64,000 bases of DNA, taken from assembly GCA_963789175.1 (NCBI GenBank), contig CAWBJO010000009.1, positions 310,001 to 374,000 on the forward strand, in the 5' to 3' direction. Positions 8,669 to 17,904 of this stretch are shown here, piece after piece. The notes below the pieces were generated by a model, which did no database searches, was not told the DNA's origin, and saw nothing but the letters and a program-made list of their open reading frames with translations. The DNA is from CAWBJO01 sp963789175 (GTDB lineage Bacteria > Pseudomonadota > Alphaproteobacteria > Rhizobiales > Aestuariivirgaceae). The stretch's first letter is position 1, and the number at the start of each line of letters is the position of its first letter. The translations under genes and the position numbers were made by a program.

Positions 8669-10051
8669 TCAGTAGGCGAAGTCGCGGAAGACGCGGTCGA
8701 TGTCGCCGCGCCACTGCGTCTCGTAGAGGTGCAGCAGCTCTTCGGCGGGCGTGCGGCCGCTCGCCACGATCTCGTCGAGCACGTCGAGGAAACGCGACTC
8801 GTCCCTGCCCTTGCATCCCTTGTGGCCGCGCGCCACGAGGCCCTGGCGCGACCAGGCCAGCACGTCGCGCGCGATGTCGCGAACGCCGCGTCCCCGCACC
8901 GTAGCCGTCAGCGCCTGACGCGGCACGGCGGCGCGCAGCGCCTCGCGGTCGGCCGCCGTCCAGTCGCGGACGAGGTCAAAGGCGGCATCGAGCGCCGGCT
9001 GATGATAGATGAGCCCCGTCCACAGGGCCGAGAGCGCGCAGAGGCGCCGCCAAGGTCCGGAATCGGCGCCGCGCATCTCGATGTAGCGCTTGAGCCGGAC
9101 CTCCGGGAAGATGGTGGTCAGGTGATCCGTCCAGTCCTTCATGGTCGGCCGCATGCCGGGAAGGCCCGGAAGCCTTCCGGCGAGGAAGTCCGCGAAGCTC
9201 TGCCCCGCGACGTCGATGTAGCGGCCGTCGCGATAGACGAAATACATGGGCACCGAGAGCGCGTAGTCGACATAGCGCTCGTAGCTCATGCCCGGCTCGA
9301 AGACGAAAGGGAGAAGGCCGGTGCGGTCGGGGTCGGTGTCGTGCCAGATCGCCGCCCGCATGGTCTTCATTCCGTTGGGCCGCCCTTCGAGGAACGGCGA
9401 GTTGGCGAAAAGCGCCGTGACGACGGGCTGCAGCGCCAGTCCGACGCGCATCTTCTGAACCATGTCGGCTTCGCTGCCGAAGTCCAGATTCACCTGGACC
9501 GTGCAGGTGCGGAACATCATGTCGCGTCCGAGCCTGCCCTTGCGGTCCATGTAGGCGGCCATGATCGCATAGCGGCCCTTGGGCATGACCGGCGTCTCGG
9601 CGCGCGTCCATTTCGGCGACAGGCCGAGGCCGAGGAAACCGATGCCGAGCTGGTCGCCGACCTCGCGCACCTGGCCGAGGTGATTGTGAACTTCGTCGCA
9701 GGTTTCGTGGATGTTGAGGAGCGGCGCGCCTGAGAGCTCGAACTGGCCGCCGGGCTCGAGGGTGATGGAGCCGCCGCCGGCGGGATCGGCAAGGGCGATG
9801 AGATCGCCGCCCTCGAACACGCCCTGCCAATGGAAACGATCGCGCAGGCCTTCGAGCAGCGCCCGGATGGAGCGCTCACCGGCGTAGGGGACGGGCGCGA
9901 GCGTGTCGGTCAGGAACGGAAACTTCTCGTGCTCGGTGCCGATCATCCAACGATCGCGCGGCTTGGCGCCGGAGGCGATGTAGTCGACGAGCTGGCGTTT
10001 GTCGGCAATCTCGGCGCGGGCTTCCGGCGTATCGGGAGTGGGTCCACTCAA
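8669..10051 (-). CDS. gshA: Glutamate-cysteine ligase
   Basis: ATP-dependent ligation of L-glutamate and L-cysteine, the first step of glutathione synthesis, in the cytosol. The 460-aa protein belongs to the plant-like class found in alphaproteobacteria: DRWMIGTEHEKFPFL near the N-terminus, GGSITLEPGGQFELSG (substrate loop), then TCTVQVNLDFGSE and RNGMKTMRAAIWHDTD-like segments. It lies 71 bp downstream of rsmE on the same strand, a neighbourhood kept in many Hyphomicrobiales, and probably shares its transcript. Confidence 0.95.
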   Translation of the reverse strand: MSGPTPDTPEARAEIADKRQLVDYIASGAKPRDRWMIGTEHEKFPFLTDTLAPVPYAGERSIRALLEGLRDRFHWQGVFEGGDLIALADPAGGGSITLEPGGQFELSGAPLLNIHETCDEVHNHLGQVREVGDQLGIGFLGLGLSPKWTRAETPVMPKGRYAIMAAYMDRKGRLGRDMMFRTCTVQVNLDFGSEADMVQKMRVGLALQPVVTALFANSPFLEGRPNGMKTMRAAIWHDTDPDRTGLLPFVFEPGMSYERYVDYALSVPMYFVYRDGRYIDVAGQSFADFLAGRLPGLPGMRPTMKDWTDHLTTIFPEVRLKRYIEMRGADSGPWRRLCALSALWTGLIYHQPALDAAFDLVRDWTAADREALRAAVPRQALTATVRGRGVRDIARDVLAWSRQGLVARGHKGCKGRDESRFLDVLDEIVASGRTPAEELLHLYETQWRGDIDRVFRDFAY

Positions 10052-10122
10052 TGCACGGCACTCGGGAGGAACGTTGAAGGGGGTGAAGGTCTAGCGAGCA
10101 GGCAGCCGGCGGGCAAGGGGGT

Positions 10123-10869
10123 TCACCGCCAATCGCCGAGGGTCGCCTGGATGAGGGCGAGTGCCGCCACCGCTGCGGTATCGGCGCGCATGACGCGGGG
10201 GCCGAGCGAGATCGCGGCGACGAACGGCAGCGCCCGCAGCCGGTCGCGCTCTTCCGGCGCGAAGCCGCCTTCGGGACCGACGACCAGGGCGAGCGGGCCC
10301 GGTGGCAGGCCGCCGATGACGCCGAGCGGTGGCGTACCGGTCGAGGCCTCGTCGCAAAAGATCAGCCGACGTCCCTCCTCCCAGTCCGCCAGCACGTCGT
10401 CGAGCGGCCGCGGCTCGAGGATCTCCGGAACGCCGACGAGATTGCATTGCTCGGCCGCCTCGATGGCGTTGGCGCGCAGGCGGTCGACGTTCACGCGGTC
10501 GACAGCGGTGTGGCGCGTCAGCACCGGACGCAGGCGCCGCACGCCCATCTCGGTCGCCTTCTGGGCCACGTAGTCGATGCGCGCATGCTTCAAGGGCGCG
10601 AACAGGTAGTCGATGTCGGGCTGAAGGGTCGGGGCGCGCAGCCGCTTGTCGCACCTCGCCTCCACCTCCTTCTTGCGGACGGCCAGGATCTCGCACAGCC
10701 ATTCGCCGTCCGTCCCGTTGAAGATGCGCACCGTGGCGCCCTTCCCCAGGCGCATGACATGCGCGAGATAGTGGGCCTGACTGCCGCGCAGGACGATGTT
10801 CGTGCCGTCCGCGAGCCGGTCGGCGAAGAAGAGCCTGAGCGTGCGGATGGCCGAAACGTGGCGCTGCAT
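10123..10869 (-). CDS. rsmE: 16S rRNA (uracil-1498-N3)-methyltransferase RsmE
   Basis: SAM-dependent SPOUT methyltransferase that modifies U1498 of 16S rRNA. From ATG 10869 the product is 248 aa, MQRHVSAIRTLRLFFADRL. An N-terminal PUA-like domain (QAHYLAHVMRLGKGA) leads to the knotted C-terminal SPOUT domain with ALVVGPEGGFAPEERD and SLGPRVMRADTAAVAAL, the SAM-binding loops. A longer frame to 10908 adds 13 residues lacking family similarity. Divergent from ubiA with only about 60 bp between starts, so promoters overlap. Confidence 0.95.
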   Translation of the reverse strand: MQRHVSAIRTLRLFFADRLADGTNIVLRGSQAHYLAHVMRLGKGATVRIFNGTDGEWLCEILAVRKKEVEARCDKRLRAPTLQPDIDYLFAPLKHARIDYVAQKATEMGVRRLRPVLTRHTAVDRVNVDRLRANAIEAAEQCNLVGVPEILEPRPLDDVLADWEEGRRLIFCDEASTGTPPLGVIGGLPPGPLALVVGPEGGFAPEERDRLRALPFVAAISLGPRVMRADTAAVAALALIQATLGDWR

Positions 10870-10928
10870 GGCGCCTCGGACCCTAGGTGGTTTGCAGGGC
10901 CGCCGCAATCGCGCTAACAGGAGCGCCC

Positions 10929-11876
10929 ATGAGCCCCGACCGCATAGCCGACCCGCCCGTTCCCGACGCCGTCGTGCGACACTGGGCGGAGCGCATGCTG
11001 CCGCCGGCGCTCAGGCCCTACGCCCGGCTGGCGCGCCTCGAGCGGCCGATCGGCTGGTGGCTCCTGCTGCTGCCCGGATGGTGGAGCATCGGGCTCGCCC
11101 AGATCAGCCTCGGCGGCGGCATGCCGGATCTCCAGCTTCTCGTCCTCTTTCTCATCGGCGCCATCGTCATGCGGGCGGCGGGGTGCACGTTCAACGACAT
11201 CGTCGACCGCGACATCGACGCCAAGGTGGCGCGGACGCGGAACCGGCCGCTGCCGAGCGGCCAGGTCAGCGTCAAGGAGGCGGCCGTCTTCCTCGTGGTC
11301 TTGCTGGCGGCCGGGCTCCTGATCCTCCTGCGGCTCAACGCGCTGTCCGTGGCCATCGGCGCCGCCTCGCTCGGCCTCGTCGCCATCTATCCGTTCATGA
11401 AGCGCGTCACCTACTGGCCGCAGTTCTTCCTCGGGCTCGCCTTCAACTGGGGCGCGCTCCTCGGCTGGACGGCGGCGACCGGCCGCCTCGAACTGCCGGC
11501 GATACTCCTCTATGCGGGCGGCGTTTTCTGGACTCTCGCATACGACACCTTATATGCCCTACAGGACCGAGAGGACGATGCGCTCCTGGGCGTCAAGTCG
11601 ACGGCCATCCGCTTCGGGGCGTCGGCGCCGCGGTGGATCAAGATCTTCTTCACGGCGGCGCTGCTGCTGATCCTGGCGGCCGGCGTTACGGCCGGGGCGG
11701 GGTTCGTGTTCGTCCTGGCGGTGCTCGGCGCAGCGCTGCACGCGGCTTGGCAGCTCGGCCGCCTCGACGTCAACGCCGCCGACCGGTGCCTCATGCTCTT
11801 TCGTTCCAACAGGGATTTCGGACTTATCATCTTCGCCGGCGCCTTCCTCGCAGCACTTTCGGGAGCACAAACGTGA
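10929..11876 (+). CDS. ubiA: 4-hydroxybenzoate polyprenyltransferase
   Basis: Integral-membrane prenyltransferase that attaches the isoprenoid tail to 4-hydroxybenzoate in ubiquinone synthesis. The two Asp-rich Mg-binding motifs are intact: NDIVDRDID (residues about 95-103) and YALQDREDD (about 210-218). About eight transmembrane helices, 315 aa. AGGAG (10917-10922) fits ATG 10929; an upstream frame to 10887 is ignored. The stop overlaps the GTG start of tldE (GTGA), so the two are coupled. Confidence 0.96.
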   Translation: MSPDRIADPPVPDAVVRHWAERMLPPALRPYARLARLERPIGWWLLLLPGWWSIGLAQISLGGGMPDLQLLVLFLIGAIVMRAAGCTFNDIVDRDIDAKVARTRNRPLPSGQVSVKEAAVFLVVLLAAGLLILLRLNALSVAIGAASLGLVAIYPFMKRVTYWPQFFLGLAFNWGALLGWTAATGRLELPAILLYAGGVFWTLAYDTLYALQDREDDALLGVKSTAIRFGASAPRWIKIFFTAALLLILAAGVTAGAGFVFVLAVLGAALHAAWQLGRLDVNAADRCLMLFRSNRDFGLIIFAGAFLAALSGAQT

Positions 11877-13210
11877 GACGTGGCAGCGAACAGATCGTCG
11901 AACGCGTCCTCGCGGCGGCCAGGGCGGCCGGCGCCGACAGCGCCGATGCGCTGTTCGTCGGCTACCAGTCGCTCGAGGCGGCGGTGCGCGAGGGCATCAC
12001 GGAGAACATCGAGCGGGCCGAGGGCGAGGACCTGGGCCTGCGGGTGTTCGTGGGCGAGTCGCAGGCGATCGTGTCGATGAGCGCCTTCGACGACGACACG
12101 CTCGCAAAGGCGGCGGAGCGGGCCGTCGCCATGGCGAAGGCGGCACCGCCCGATCCCTTTGCCGGCCTTGCCGATCCCGCCCTTCTCGCCGACGACATGC
12201 CGAGCCTCGACCTGGCGGACGGGGCCTCGCCCGACGAGATGCAGCTCCTCAAGCTGGCGCTCGACTGCGAAGCGGCGGCGCTCGCCGTCGACGGCGTCAC
12301 CAAGAGCGCCGGTGCCGGTGCGTCGGGTGGCCGCAGGCGGGTCGTGCTGGGATCGAGCGCCGGGTTCCTCAAATCCTACGAGCGCACGGGATACGGCTTC
12401 AGCGTCGCCGCGGTGGCCGGGGGCGGCGTCGAGATGGAGCGCGACTACGCCTATTCCTCGGCCGTGCATTTCGCCGACCTCAAGCCCCCGCAAGACGTCG
12501 GGCGGGAAGCGGGCGAGCGGGCCATCAAGCGCCTCAAGCCGCGCAAGGTCGCCTCGCAGAGCGTGGCGGTGGTGTTCGATCCGCGCGTCGCCGGCGGCCT
12601 CGTCGCCCATCTCGCCGGAGCGATCTCCGGCCCGGCCATCGCCCGCGGCACGAGCTTCCTCAAGGACATGCTGGGCAAGGCGGTATTCGGGCCGGGCATC
12701 GTCATCGTCGACGACCCGCTCATCAAGCGCGGCCTCGGCTCGCGCCCCTTCGACGCCGAGGGGGTGCGCACGGCGCGCCGCGAATTCGTGCGCGACGGCG
12801 TGCTCACGACCTGGATGCTCGACCATCGCTCGGCGCGCCAGCTCGGCCTCACCAGCACCGGCAATGCCGGCCGCGGCACGAGCAGCCCGCCGTCGCCGTC
12901 GTCCTCCAACCTCTACATGGCGAAGGGCACGGCGAGCCCGGAGGCGCTGATGGCCGACATCAAGTCGGGACTCTACGTGACGGAGCTGATGGGCTCGGGG
13001 GTCAACGGCGTCACCGGCGACTACAGCCGCGGCGCGACGGGCTTCTGGATCGAGAACGGCACGCTCGCCTATCCGGTGAGCGAGATCACCATCGCCGGAA
13101 ACCTGAAGGACATGTACCGGCGGCTGACGCCGGCCAACGATCTCGAATTCAAGTCGACGATCAACGCCCCGACGGTGCGCATCGAGGACATGACCGTTGC
13201 GGGCGCCTGA
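11873..13210 (+). CDS. pmbA: TldE/PmbA, partner of TldD
   Basis: Non-catalytic-site partner of the TldD/TldE peptidase heterodimer. The 445-aa protein lacks the HExxxH motif, as expected of TldE, and carries EGEDLGLRVFVGESQAIVS near the N-terminus, GGLVAHLAGAISGPAIARG in the position where TldD has its zinc motif, and TGDYSRGATGFWIENG with EFKSTINAPTVRIEDM at the end, all PmbA hallmarks. GTG 11873 overlaps the ubiA stop. The catalytic partner tldD is at 2724-4139, about 7.7 kb away. Confidence 0.94.
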   Translation: MRRGSEQIVERVLAAARAAGADSADALFVGYQSLEAAVREGITENIERAEGEDLGLRVFVGESQAIVSMSAFDDDTLAKAAERAVAMAKAAPPDPFAGLADPALLADDMPSLDLADGASPDEMQLLKLALDCEAAALAVDGVTKSAGAGASGGRRRVVLGSSAGFLKSYERTGYGFSVAAVAGGGVEMERDYAYSSAVHFADLKPPQDVGREAGERAIKRLKPRKVASQSVAVVFDPRVAGGLVAHLAGAISGPAIARGTSFLKDMLGKAVFGPGIVIVDDPLIKRGLGSRPFDAEGVRTARREFVRDGVLTTWMLDHRSARQLGLTSTGNAGRGTSSPPSPSSSNLYMAKGTASPEALMADIKSGLYVTELMGSGVNGVTGDYSRGATGFWIENGTLAYPVSEITIAGNLKDMYRRLTPANDLEFKSTINAPTVRIEDMTVAGA

Positions 13211-13997
13211 GGACACGGCGGAGCTCGATAGCGACCTCGACGTCGCACTCGCCGCCGTCAGGGAGGCGGGCGAGGCAGCGCTGGAAATGTTCGGCCGACG
13301 CATCAAGGTGTGGCGGAAGACGGACGGAACGCCGGTCAGCGAGGCCGATCTCGCCGTCGACCGGCTGCTCAAGGACAGGATCGCCGCGGCGCGTCCGGCC
13401 GACGGCTGGCGGTCGGAGGAATCGGAAGATCACGAGGTCGCGACGGAACATCGCTTCTGGCTCGCCGATCCCATCGACGGAACAGTCGCCTTCCTCGGCG
13501 GCGACATGCAATGGTGCATCGCGCTCGCCCTCATCGAGAACGGATGGCCGACGCTCGGCATCATCCATGCACCGTCGCTCGAGGCGACCTATACGGCCGC
13601 GACCGGCAAGGGCGCCCGGCTCGACGGCGCGCCGATAAAGGTCGCAGACCGCGAGAGCGTGGCGGGCGCGCGGGTGCTCGCAAACGTCTCGGCGCTCAAG
13701 GGCGACCGCTGGACGACGCCGCTGCCGCCGGTCGAGAGGGTCGCCACGCCCTCGCTCGCCCTCAGGCTGGCCGCGGTCGCGGAGGGACGCTCGGATGCGG
13801 CCCTGGCGCTGGCGCCGAAGCACCTGTGGGACCTTGCCGCCGGCGACATCCTGGTGCGCGAGGCGGGCGGCACGATGACCGATACCGCCGGACGCCGGAT
13901 CGGCTATGGAAAGGGCGGCACGGCGAGCCCGTTCATCGCCGCCGGGCCTTCGCTGCATGCCGCGCTCCTCGCCCATCGACCTCTCATCATCACCTGA
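13197..13997 (+). CDS. Inositol monophosphatase family protein, CysQ-like
   Basis: Metal-dependent sugar- or nucleotide-phosphatase of the FIG superfamily, 266 aa. Metal-binding motifs are seen in EESED (about residues 77-81), LADPIDGTVAFLGG (about 88-101) and HLWDLAAGDILVREAGG (about 207-223). The alphaproteobacterial relatives are annotated as 3'(2'),5'-bisphosphate nucleotidase (CysQ) or inositol-phosphatase-like; the substrate is not certain here. The TTG start overlaps the end of tldE by 14 bp. No alternative ATG gives the conserved N-terminus. Confidence 0.85.
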   Translation: MRAPEDTAELDSDLDVALAAVREAGEAALEMFGRRIKVWRKTDGTPVSEADLAVDRLLKDRIAAARPADGWRSEESEDHEVATEHRFWLADPIDGTVAFLGGDMQWCIALALIENGWPTLGIIHAPSLEATYTAATGKGARLDGAPIKVADRESVAGARVLANVSALKGDRWTTPLPPVERVATPSLALRLAAVAEGRSDAALALAPKHLWDLAAGDILVREAGGTMTDTAGRRIGYGKGGTASPFIAAGPSLHAALLAHRPLIIT

Positions 13998-14010
13998 AGG
14001 CAGATCCCCG

Positions 14011-14262
14011 ATGACCACGCCGCCTGCGTCCACGCAATCGAAGCAGCTCCTGCACCTCGTGTTCGGCGGCGAGCTCGACGATCTGTCGGGCGTCCGCTTC
14101 CGCGACCTCGCGCAACTCGACATCGTCGGCATCTATCCCAACTATGCCGAGGCACAGGCCGCGTGGAGCGCCAAGGCGCGCCAGACGGTGGACAACGCGC
14201 AGATGCGGTACTTCATCGTCCACCTGCACCGGCTGCTCGACCCGCAAACGGATCGAAGCTAG
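14011..14262 (+). CDS. DUF4170 domain-containing protein
   Basis: 83-aa cytosolic protein of unknown function. It contains HLVFGGEL, LDIVGIYPNYAEAQAAW, KARQTVDNAQMRYFIVHLHR, the pattern of DUF4170, a small domain widespread in Hyphomicrobiales and usually next to the cysQ-like gene. ATG 14011 is 13 bp after the cysQ-like stop, so it is probably in the ubiA-tldE-cysQ operon. The role is not known. Confidence 0.9.
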   Translation: MTTPPASTQSKQLLHLVFGGELDDLSGVRFRDLAQLDIVGIYPNYAEAQAAWSAKARQTVDNAQMRYFIVHLHRLLDPQTDRS

Positions 14263-14270
14263 TCTCCGGC

Positions 14271-15035
14271 ATGGCGTATCCGAAGGCGTTCGTCGACGCG
14301 CTCGAATTCATGTGGGGCGAAGGATTCCTGTCGCCCGGCGGGCCGGAAGAGGTGGCCGCGCTGCTCGACGGCATCGACCTTGGCGGGCTAAAGGTTCTCG
14401 ACATCGGCTCGGGACTCGGCGGCATCGACATCCTTCTCGCGACGGCGCACGGCGCAGCCGAGGTCGTCGGCATCGACGTCCAGGACCAACTCGTCGCTGC
14501 GGCACGGGCACGCACCGAGGCCAAGGGACTGGCCGACCGCATCGTCTATCAGCTCGTCAGTCCCGGACCCCTGCCCTTCGATGCGGCGACGTTCGACATC
14601 GTGTTCTCGAAGGACTCGATCGTCCACATTCCCGACAAGGCGGCGCTCTATCGCGAGGTCCGGCGCGTGCTCAAGCCGGGCGGCCACTTCGTCGCCAGCG
14701 ACTGGCTCTTCGCCGCAGGCGCCGCAACGCATCCGGCCGTGATCCAATGGATCTCGATCGCAAAGCTCGACTTCGCATACATCACGCCCGAGATCGCCAA
14801 GACGGCGCTCGCCGAGGCGGGCTTCGTCGACATCACCATCGTCGACCGGAATCCGGAAATCCGGGACGTGAACCGCCGCGAGGTCGAGGCGCTGTCCGGA
14901 CCGGCGCGCGACGAGCTTGCCCGCATCGTCGGGCGCGAGATGGCGGACAGCCGCCTCGGCAGCGCCAGGGGCCGGCAGGACGTACTCGATCGTCGTCTTC
15001 TCCTGCCCAGCCACATCCGGGCCCGCAAGCCCTAG
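14271..15035 (+). CDS. SAM-dependent methyltransferase, phosphoethanolamine-N-methyltransferase-like
   Basis: Class I methyltransferase of 254 aa. SAM motif I is VLDIGSGLGGIDILLA from about residue 41, with GIDVQ as the acidic residue loop and FDIVFSKDSIVHIPDK as motif post-II. The N-terminal EFMWGEGFLSPGGPEEV resembles phosphoethanolamine N-methyltransferase domains, so a role in phosphatidylcholine-type headgroup methylation is possible but not shown. It starts 9 bp after DUF4170 and converges on ribF with a 4-bp overlap of the ends. Confidence 0.85.
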   Translation: MAYPKAFVDALEFMWGEGFLSPGGPEEVAALLDGIDLGGLKVLDIGSGLGGIDILLATAHGAAEVVGIDVQDQLVAAARARTEAKGLADRIVYQLVSPGPLPFDAATFDIVFSKDSIVHIPDKAALYREVRRVLKPGGHFVASDWLFAAGAATHPAVIQWISIAKLDFAYITPEIAKTALAEAGFVDITIVDRNPEIRDVNRREVEALSGPARDELARIVGREMADSRLGSARGRQDVLDRRLLLPSHIRARKP

Positions 15036-16024
15036 AGGCGTCCCTCGGCCTGCAGCCTGCCCAGCGGAAAGCGCCGCATCGCGTCGTCGGCGGCGATGCG
15101 GGCCAGCACCGCCTTCGCCGCAGCGCAGTCGGCGCGCATCTGCGCAACGAGGGCGGCTTCGGAATCGAAGGCGCGGTCCGGACGGATGAACTCGAGGAAG
15201 GCGACGTCGAGCGCCACGCCGTAGAGCTCGCGGTCGAAATCGAAGATGAAGACCTCGAGGAAGCGCCGGCCGGTCGCGAAGGTCGGGCGCTCGCCGATAT
15301 AGGCGACGGCGTCGTGCCAGCGCCGCTCGATGCCGACGCGCACCGCATAGATGCCTTCCTTCGGATCGATGCCGACGTCGAGGACGATGTTGGCGGTGGG
15401 GAAGCCGAGCTTGCGGCCGCGTCCGTCGCCGCGCACCGGCGTGCCGGCGACCATCCACCAATAGCCGAGACCCTCGGCCGCCTCGCGGAGACGGCCGTGA
15501 CGGAGCGCGCCGCGAATGGTGCTCGAGGAGAACGGCGCGAGCCCCGATTCGTCGGTCACCTGCTCGACGACGGTGACGGCGAAGCCGCGCTCGCCGCCGA
15601 TGCGCCGCATGGTGTCCGGGTTGCCCTTGCGGCCGTGGCCGAAATGGAAATCGTAGCCGGTGACGACGGCGGCGGGCGCCAGCGGCCCGACCAGGCGCGA
15701 CGCGACGAAGGCATCGGGCTCTAGGGCGGCGAGCCCCCGGTCGAAGGGCAGCGTCACGATGAAATCGGCGCCGAGGCCGGCGACGAGGCGCGCCTTGAGG
15801 CCGGGGGGGCTCAGGCGAAACAGCGGTTCGGAGGGACGGAAGAAGGTCCGGGGGTGCGGTTCGAAGGTGAGAACGCCCCACGGGCGGCCGGCACGGCGGG
15901 CTTCCGCCGCGGCCATGGCGAGGAGCGCCTGGTGGCCGCGATGCACGCCGTCGAAATTGCCGACGGCGACGATGCCGTTGCGCAACCCGTCCGGAACCGC
16001 GTCGCCTGCCGCGAGGTGCCGCAT
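15032..16024 (-). CDS. ribF: Bifunctional riboflavin kinase/FAD synthetase
   Basis: Makes FMN from riboflavin, then FAD from FMN, in the cytosol. The N-terminal adenylyltransferase domain has VAVGNFDGVHRGHQAL (residues 19-34) and the SSSTIRGAL loop. The C-terminal kinase domain has GRGRKLGFPTANI followed by EGIYAVRV. 330 aa is the usual length. The MaoC gene lies 16 bp upstream on the same strand. Confidence 0.96.
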   Translation of the reverse strand: MRHLAAGDAVPDGLRNGIVAVGNFDGVHRGHQALLAMAAAEARRAGRPWGVLTFEPHPRTFFRPSEPLFRLSPPGLKARLVAGLGADFIVTLPFDRGLAALEPDAFVASRLVGPLAPAAVVTGYDFHFGHGRKGNPDTMRRIGGERGFAVTVVEQVTDESGLAPFSSSTIRGALRHGRLREAAEGLGYWWMVAGTPVRGDGRGRKLGFPTANIVLDVGIDPKEGIYAVRVGIERRWHDAVAYIGERPTFATGRRFLEVFIFDFDRELYGVALDVAFLEFIRPDRAFDSEAALVAQMRADCAAAKAVLARIAADDAMRRFPLGRLQAEGRL

Positions 16025-16040
16025 CGGTCCGGCGGCCGGC

Positions 16041-16475
16041 TCAACCGGCGGCGGCGCGCGCCGGCACCATCACGACCGCCTCGCCGTCGAGGACGACCTC
16101 GCTGCCGACCGAGCAGGCGCAGGCAAGGGTGGCCCGGCGACGCTCGCGGTCGACACTCGTGACGCGGGCGCTGGCGCGGACCTTGTCGCCGCTGCGGACG
16201 GGCGCCCGGAAACGGATCGACTGGGAGATGTAGATGGCGCCCGGACCGGGGAGCTTCATGCCGAGCACGGTCGAAAGGAGGCTCGCGGTCAGCATGCCGT
16301 GGGCGATGCGCGAGCGGAACATCGTCTTCTTGGCGTAGCTTTCGTCGAGATGGACCGGATTGCGGTCGCCGGTCAGATCGGCGAACGCGATGACGTCGGC
16401 CTCCTCCACCGTCTTTTCGTGAAACGCCTCCATCCCGACCTCGAGGTCTTCGAGAAAATACCCGTGATTCGCCAT
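16041..16475 (-). CDS. MaoC-family (R)-specific enoyl-CoA hydratase-like protein
   Basis: Hot-dog-fold protein of 144 aa. The hydratase-2 motif is present: FADLTGDRNPVHLDESYA, in which Asp and His are the expected catalytic pair, followed by RIAHGMLTASLLSTVLG. Such MaoC proteins hydrate enoyl-CoA to (R)-3-hydroxyacyl-CoA, which can feed PHA synthesis or other acyl-CoA pathways. The physiological substrate is not evident. It is 16 bp upstream of ribF on the same strand. Confidence 0.9.
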   Translation of the reverse strand: MANHGYFLEDLEVGMEAFHEKTVEEADVIAFADLTGDRNPVHLDESYAKKTMFRSRIAHGMLTASLLSTVLGMKLPGPGAIYISQSIRFRAPVRSGDKVRASARVTSVDRERRRATLACACSVGSEVVLDGEAVVMVPARAAAG

Positions 16476-16568
16476 GTCCCTATCCAGCCCTTGAATTTCC
16501 CAGGGCAGCGGTCATGGCACAGCTCAAGCGCTCAAGGCAAGCGAGCCCGGCAGATCGGGTAAACAGCC

Positions 16569-17738
16569 TCAGGCGGCGGCCGAGGCGGGCTCGGCCGTGA
16601 CCTCGGCGCGAACCAGGCGGGGCGGCGAGAACAGCGTGCCGAAGCCGAGCGCGGCCCGGCCGGTGATGGCGGCGAGCTCGGTGCGCGTCGAGACGTTGGC
16701 GGCGATGACCTCGAGGCCCTGCATATGCGAGTCGCGCGTGAAAGCGTTGAGGACCTCCTCGGTGCGCGACGAATCGGCGTTGGCGAGGGTCATGATGTCG
16801 AGCGCGACGAACTGGAAGCCGAGCTCGGACAGGGTGATCACGTCGGGTCCCTGGCCGTTGGCATCGCCGAGGCAGAAGGCGACGCCGCGCTCGGCGAGCT
16901 TGGCGAGACCTTCCTGGCCGCTCTGCGACAGCTCGGCGAGGCTCTGCTGGCGGAGCTCGACGACCAGGCCGCGGGCGATGTCGCTGTTGTCGGCGATCAC
17001 CTTGTCGAGGCGGGCTATGAACTCGGCATCGGCGAGCGACGCCGCCGAAGCGGTGCAGAAGATGCCGACCCCGCGCTGGCGCTGCATGAGCTTGCGCAGC
17101 ACCGGCATGACGCGCGACACGGTGAGGATGTCGAGCATGGGCATGAGGCCGGCCTTGACCGCCTGATGCTGGATGGTCTCCATGCCGACGCGCGTGCCGT
17201 CGGTCATGCGCAGGGACAGGCTGGCGCGATAGTGGCGGGTCGAGCCATCCTCGATCTGGACGACGGGCTCGAGATAAAGATCGAAGCGCTCCTCCTGGAA
17301 CTGGGGCACGGCCGCCGCCGGCTCGGCCATCTTCGGCTGCACGGGAGCTGGAACGTTGGCGCGGGGGGCACGCTCGATGCGCTGGGCGGGAGGGCGCGTG
17401 AACGTGCGCTGCGCCCATTCGCGATAAGGGCCGGGAAGCTGCTCGGCACGTTCGGCGGGTCCCGATTCGACCGCGGTGACGCGGCGGGCCAAGCCGTGGA
17501 TCTCGCGCGACAGGGTGCCGTAGGCGCTCATGATGTCGGCGAGGCGGCGGGTCGAGCTGGAGATGGCCGAATCGCGGGTGGCGAAGGAGAGGATCTGGGC
17601 GAGCGCCAGGGTGACGACGGCGACGCCGAGGATGAGATCGGTCGTACCGCCCTCGAAGATGGACCAGATGGCGAATCCGACCACGGCGAGGCAGATGAAA
17701 CCGAGCACGACCATCAAAGTGAAATGCGATTTACTCAT
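16569..17738 (-). CDS. Membrane-anchored degenerate EAL-domain protein
   Basis: 389-aa protein with two N-terminal transmembrane segments (TLMVVLGFICLAVVGFAIWS and LILGVAVVTLALAQILSF), a helical linker and a C-terminal domain (about residue 155 on) with the EAL order of elements. The catalytic residues are gone: the EAL motif reads YRASLSLR, the VNxS segment reads FCTASAAS, the DDFG loop reads LGDANGQG, and the AEGVE segment reads AANVS. It is therefore unlikely to hydrolyse c-di-GMP and may be a binding or scaffold protein (inference). ATG 17738 is chosen; a longer frame to 17840 looks non-coding. Confidence 0.82.
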   Translation of the reverse strand: MSKSHFTLMVVLGFICLAVVGFAIWSIFEGGTTDLILGVAVVTLALAQILSFATRDSAISSSTRRLADIMSAYGTLSREIHGLARRVTAVESGPAERAEQLPGPYREWAQRTFTRPPAQRIERAPRANVPAPVQPKMAEPAAAVPQFQEERFDLYLEPVVQIEDGSTRHYRASLSLRMTDGTRVGMETIQHQAVKAGLMPMLDILTVSRVMPVLRKLMQRQRGVGIFCTASAASLADAEFIARLDKVIADNSDIARGLVVELRQQSLAELSQSGQEGLAKLAERGVAFCLGDANGQGPDVITLSELGFQFVALDIMTLANADSSRTEEVLNAFTRDSHMQGLEVIAANVSTRTELAAITGRAALGFGTLFSPPRLVRAEVTAEPASAAA

Positions 17739-17904
17739 CAGTCCCCACTCACGTGAACATGGGCCACATTGCGGCCATGGTTGCAACGAATTGCGGTATG
17801 ATTGAGGACACGACCCACCGGGTCCTCTCCCCTCGTCCAACGCGTCAACGATCGGGTCGCGAGATTAAACACTCCCGGATCGCCTGACAATTGCCTGTTC
17901 CGCG

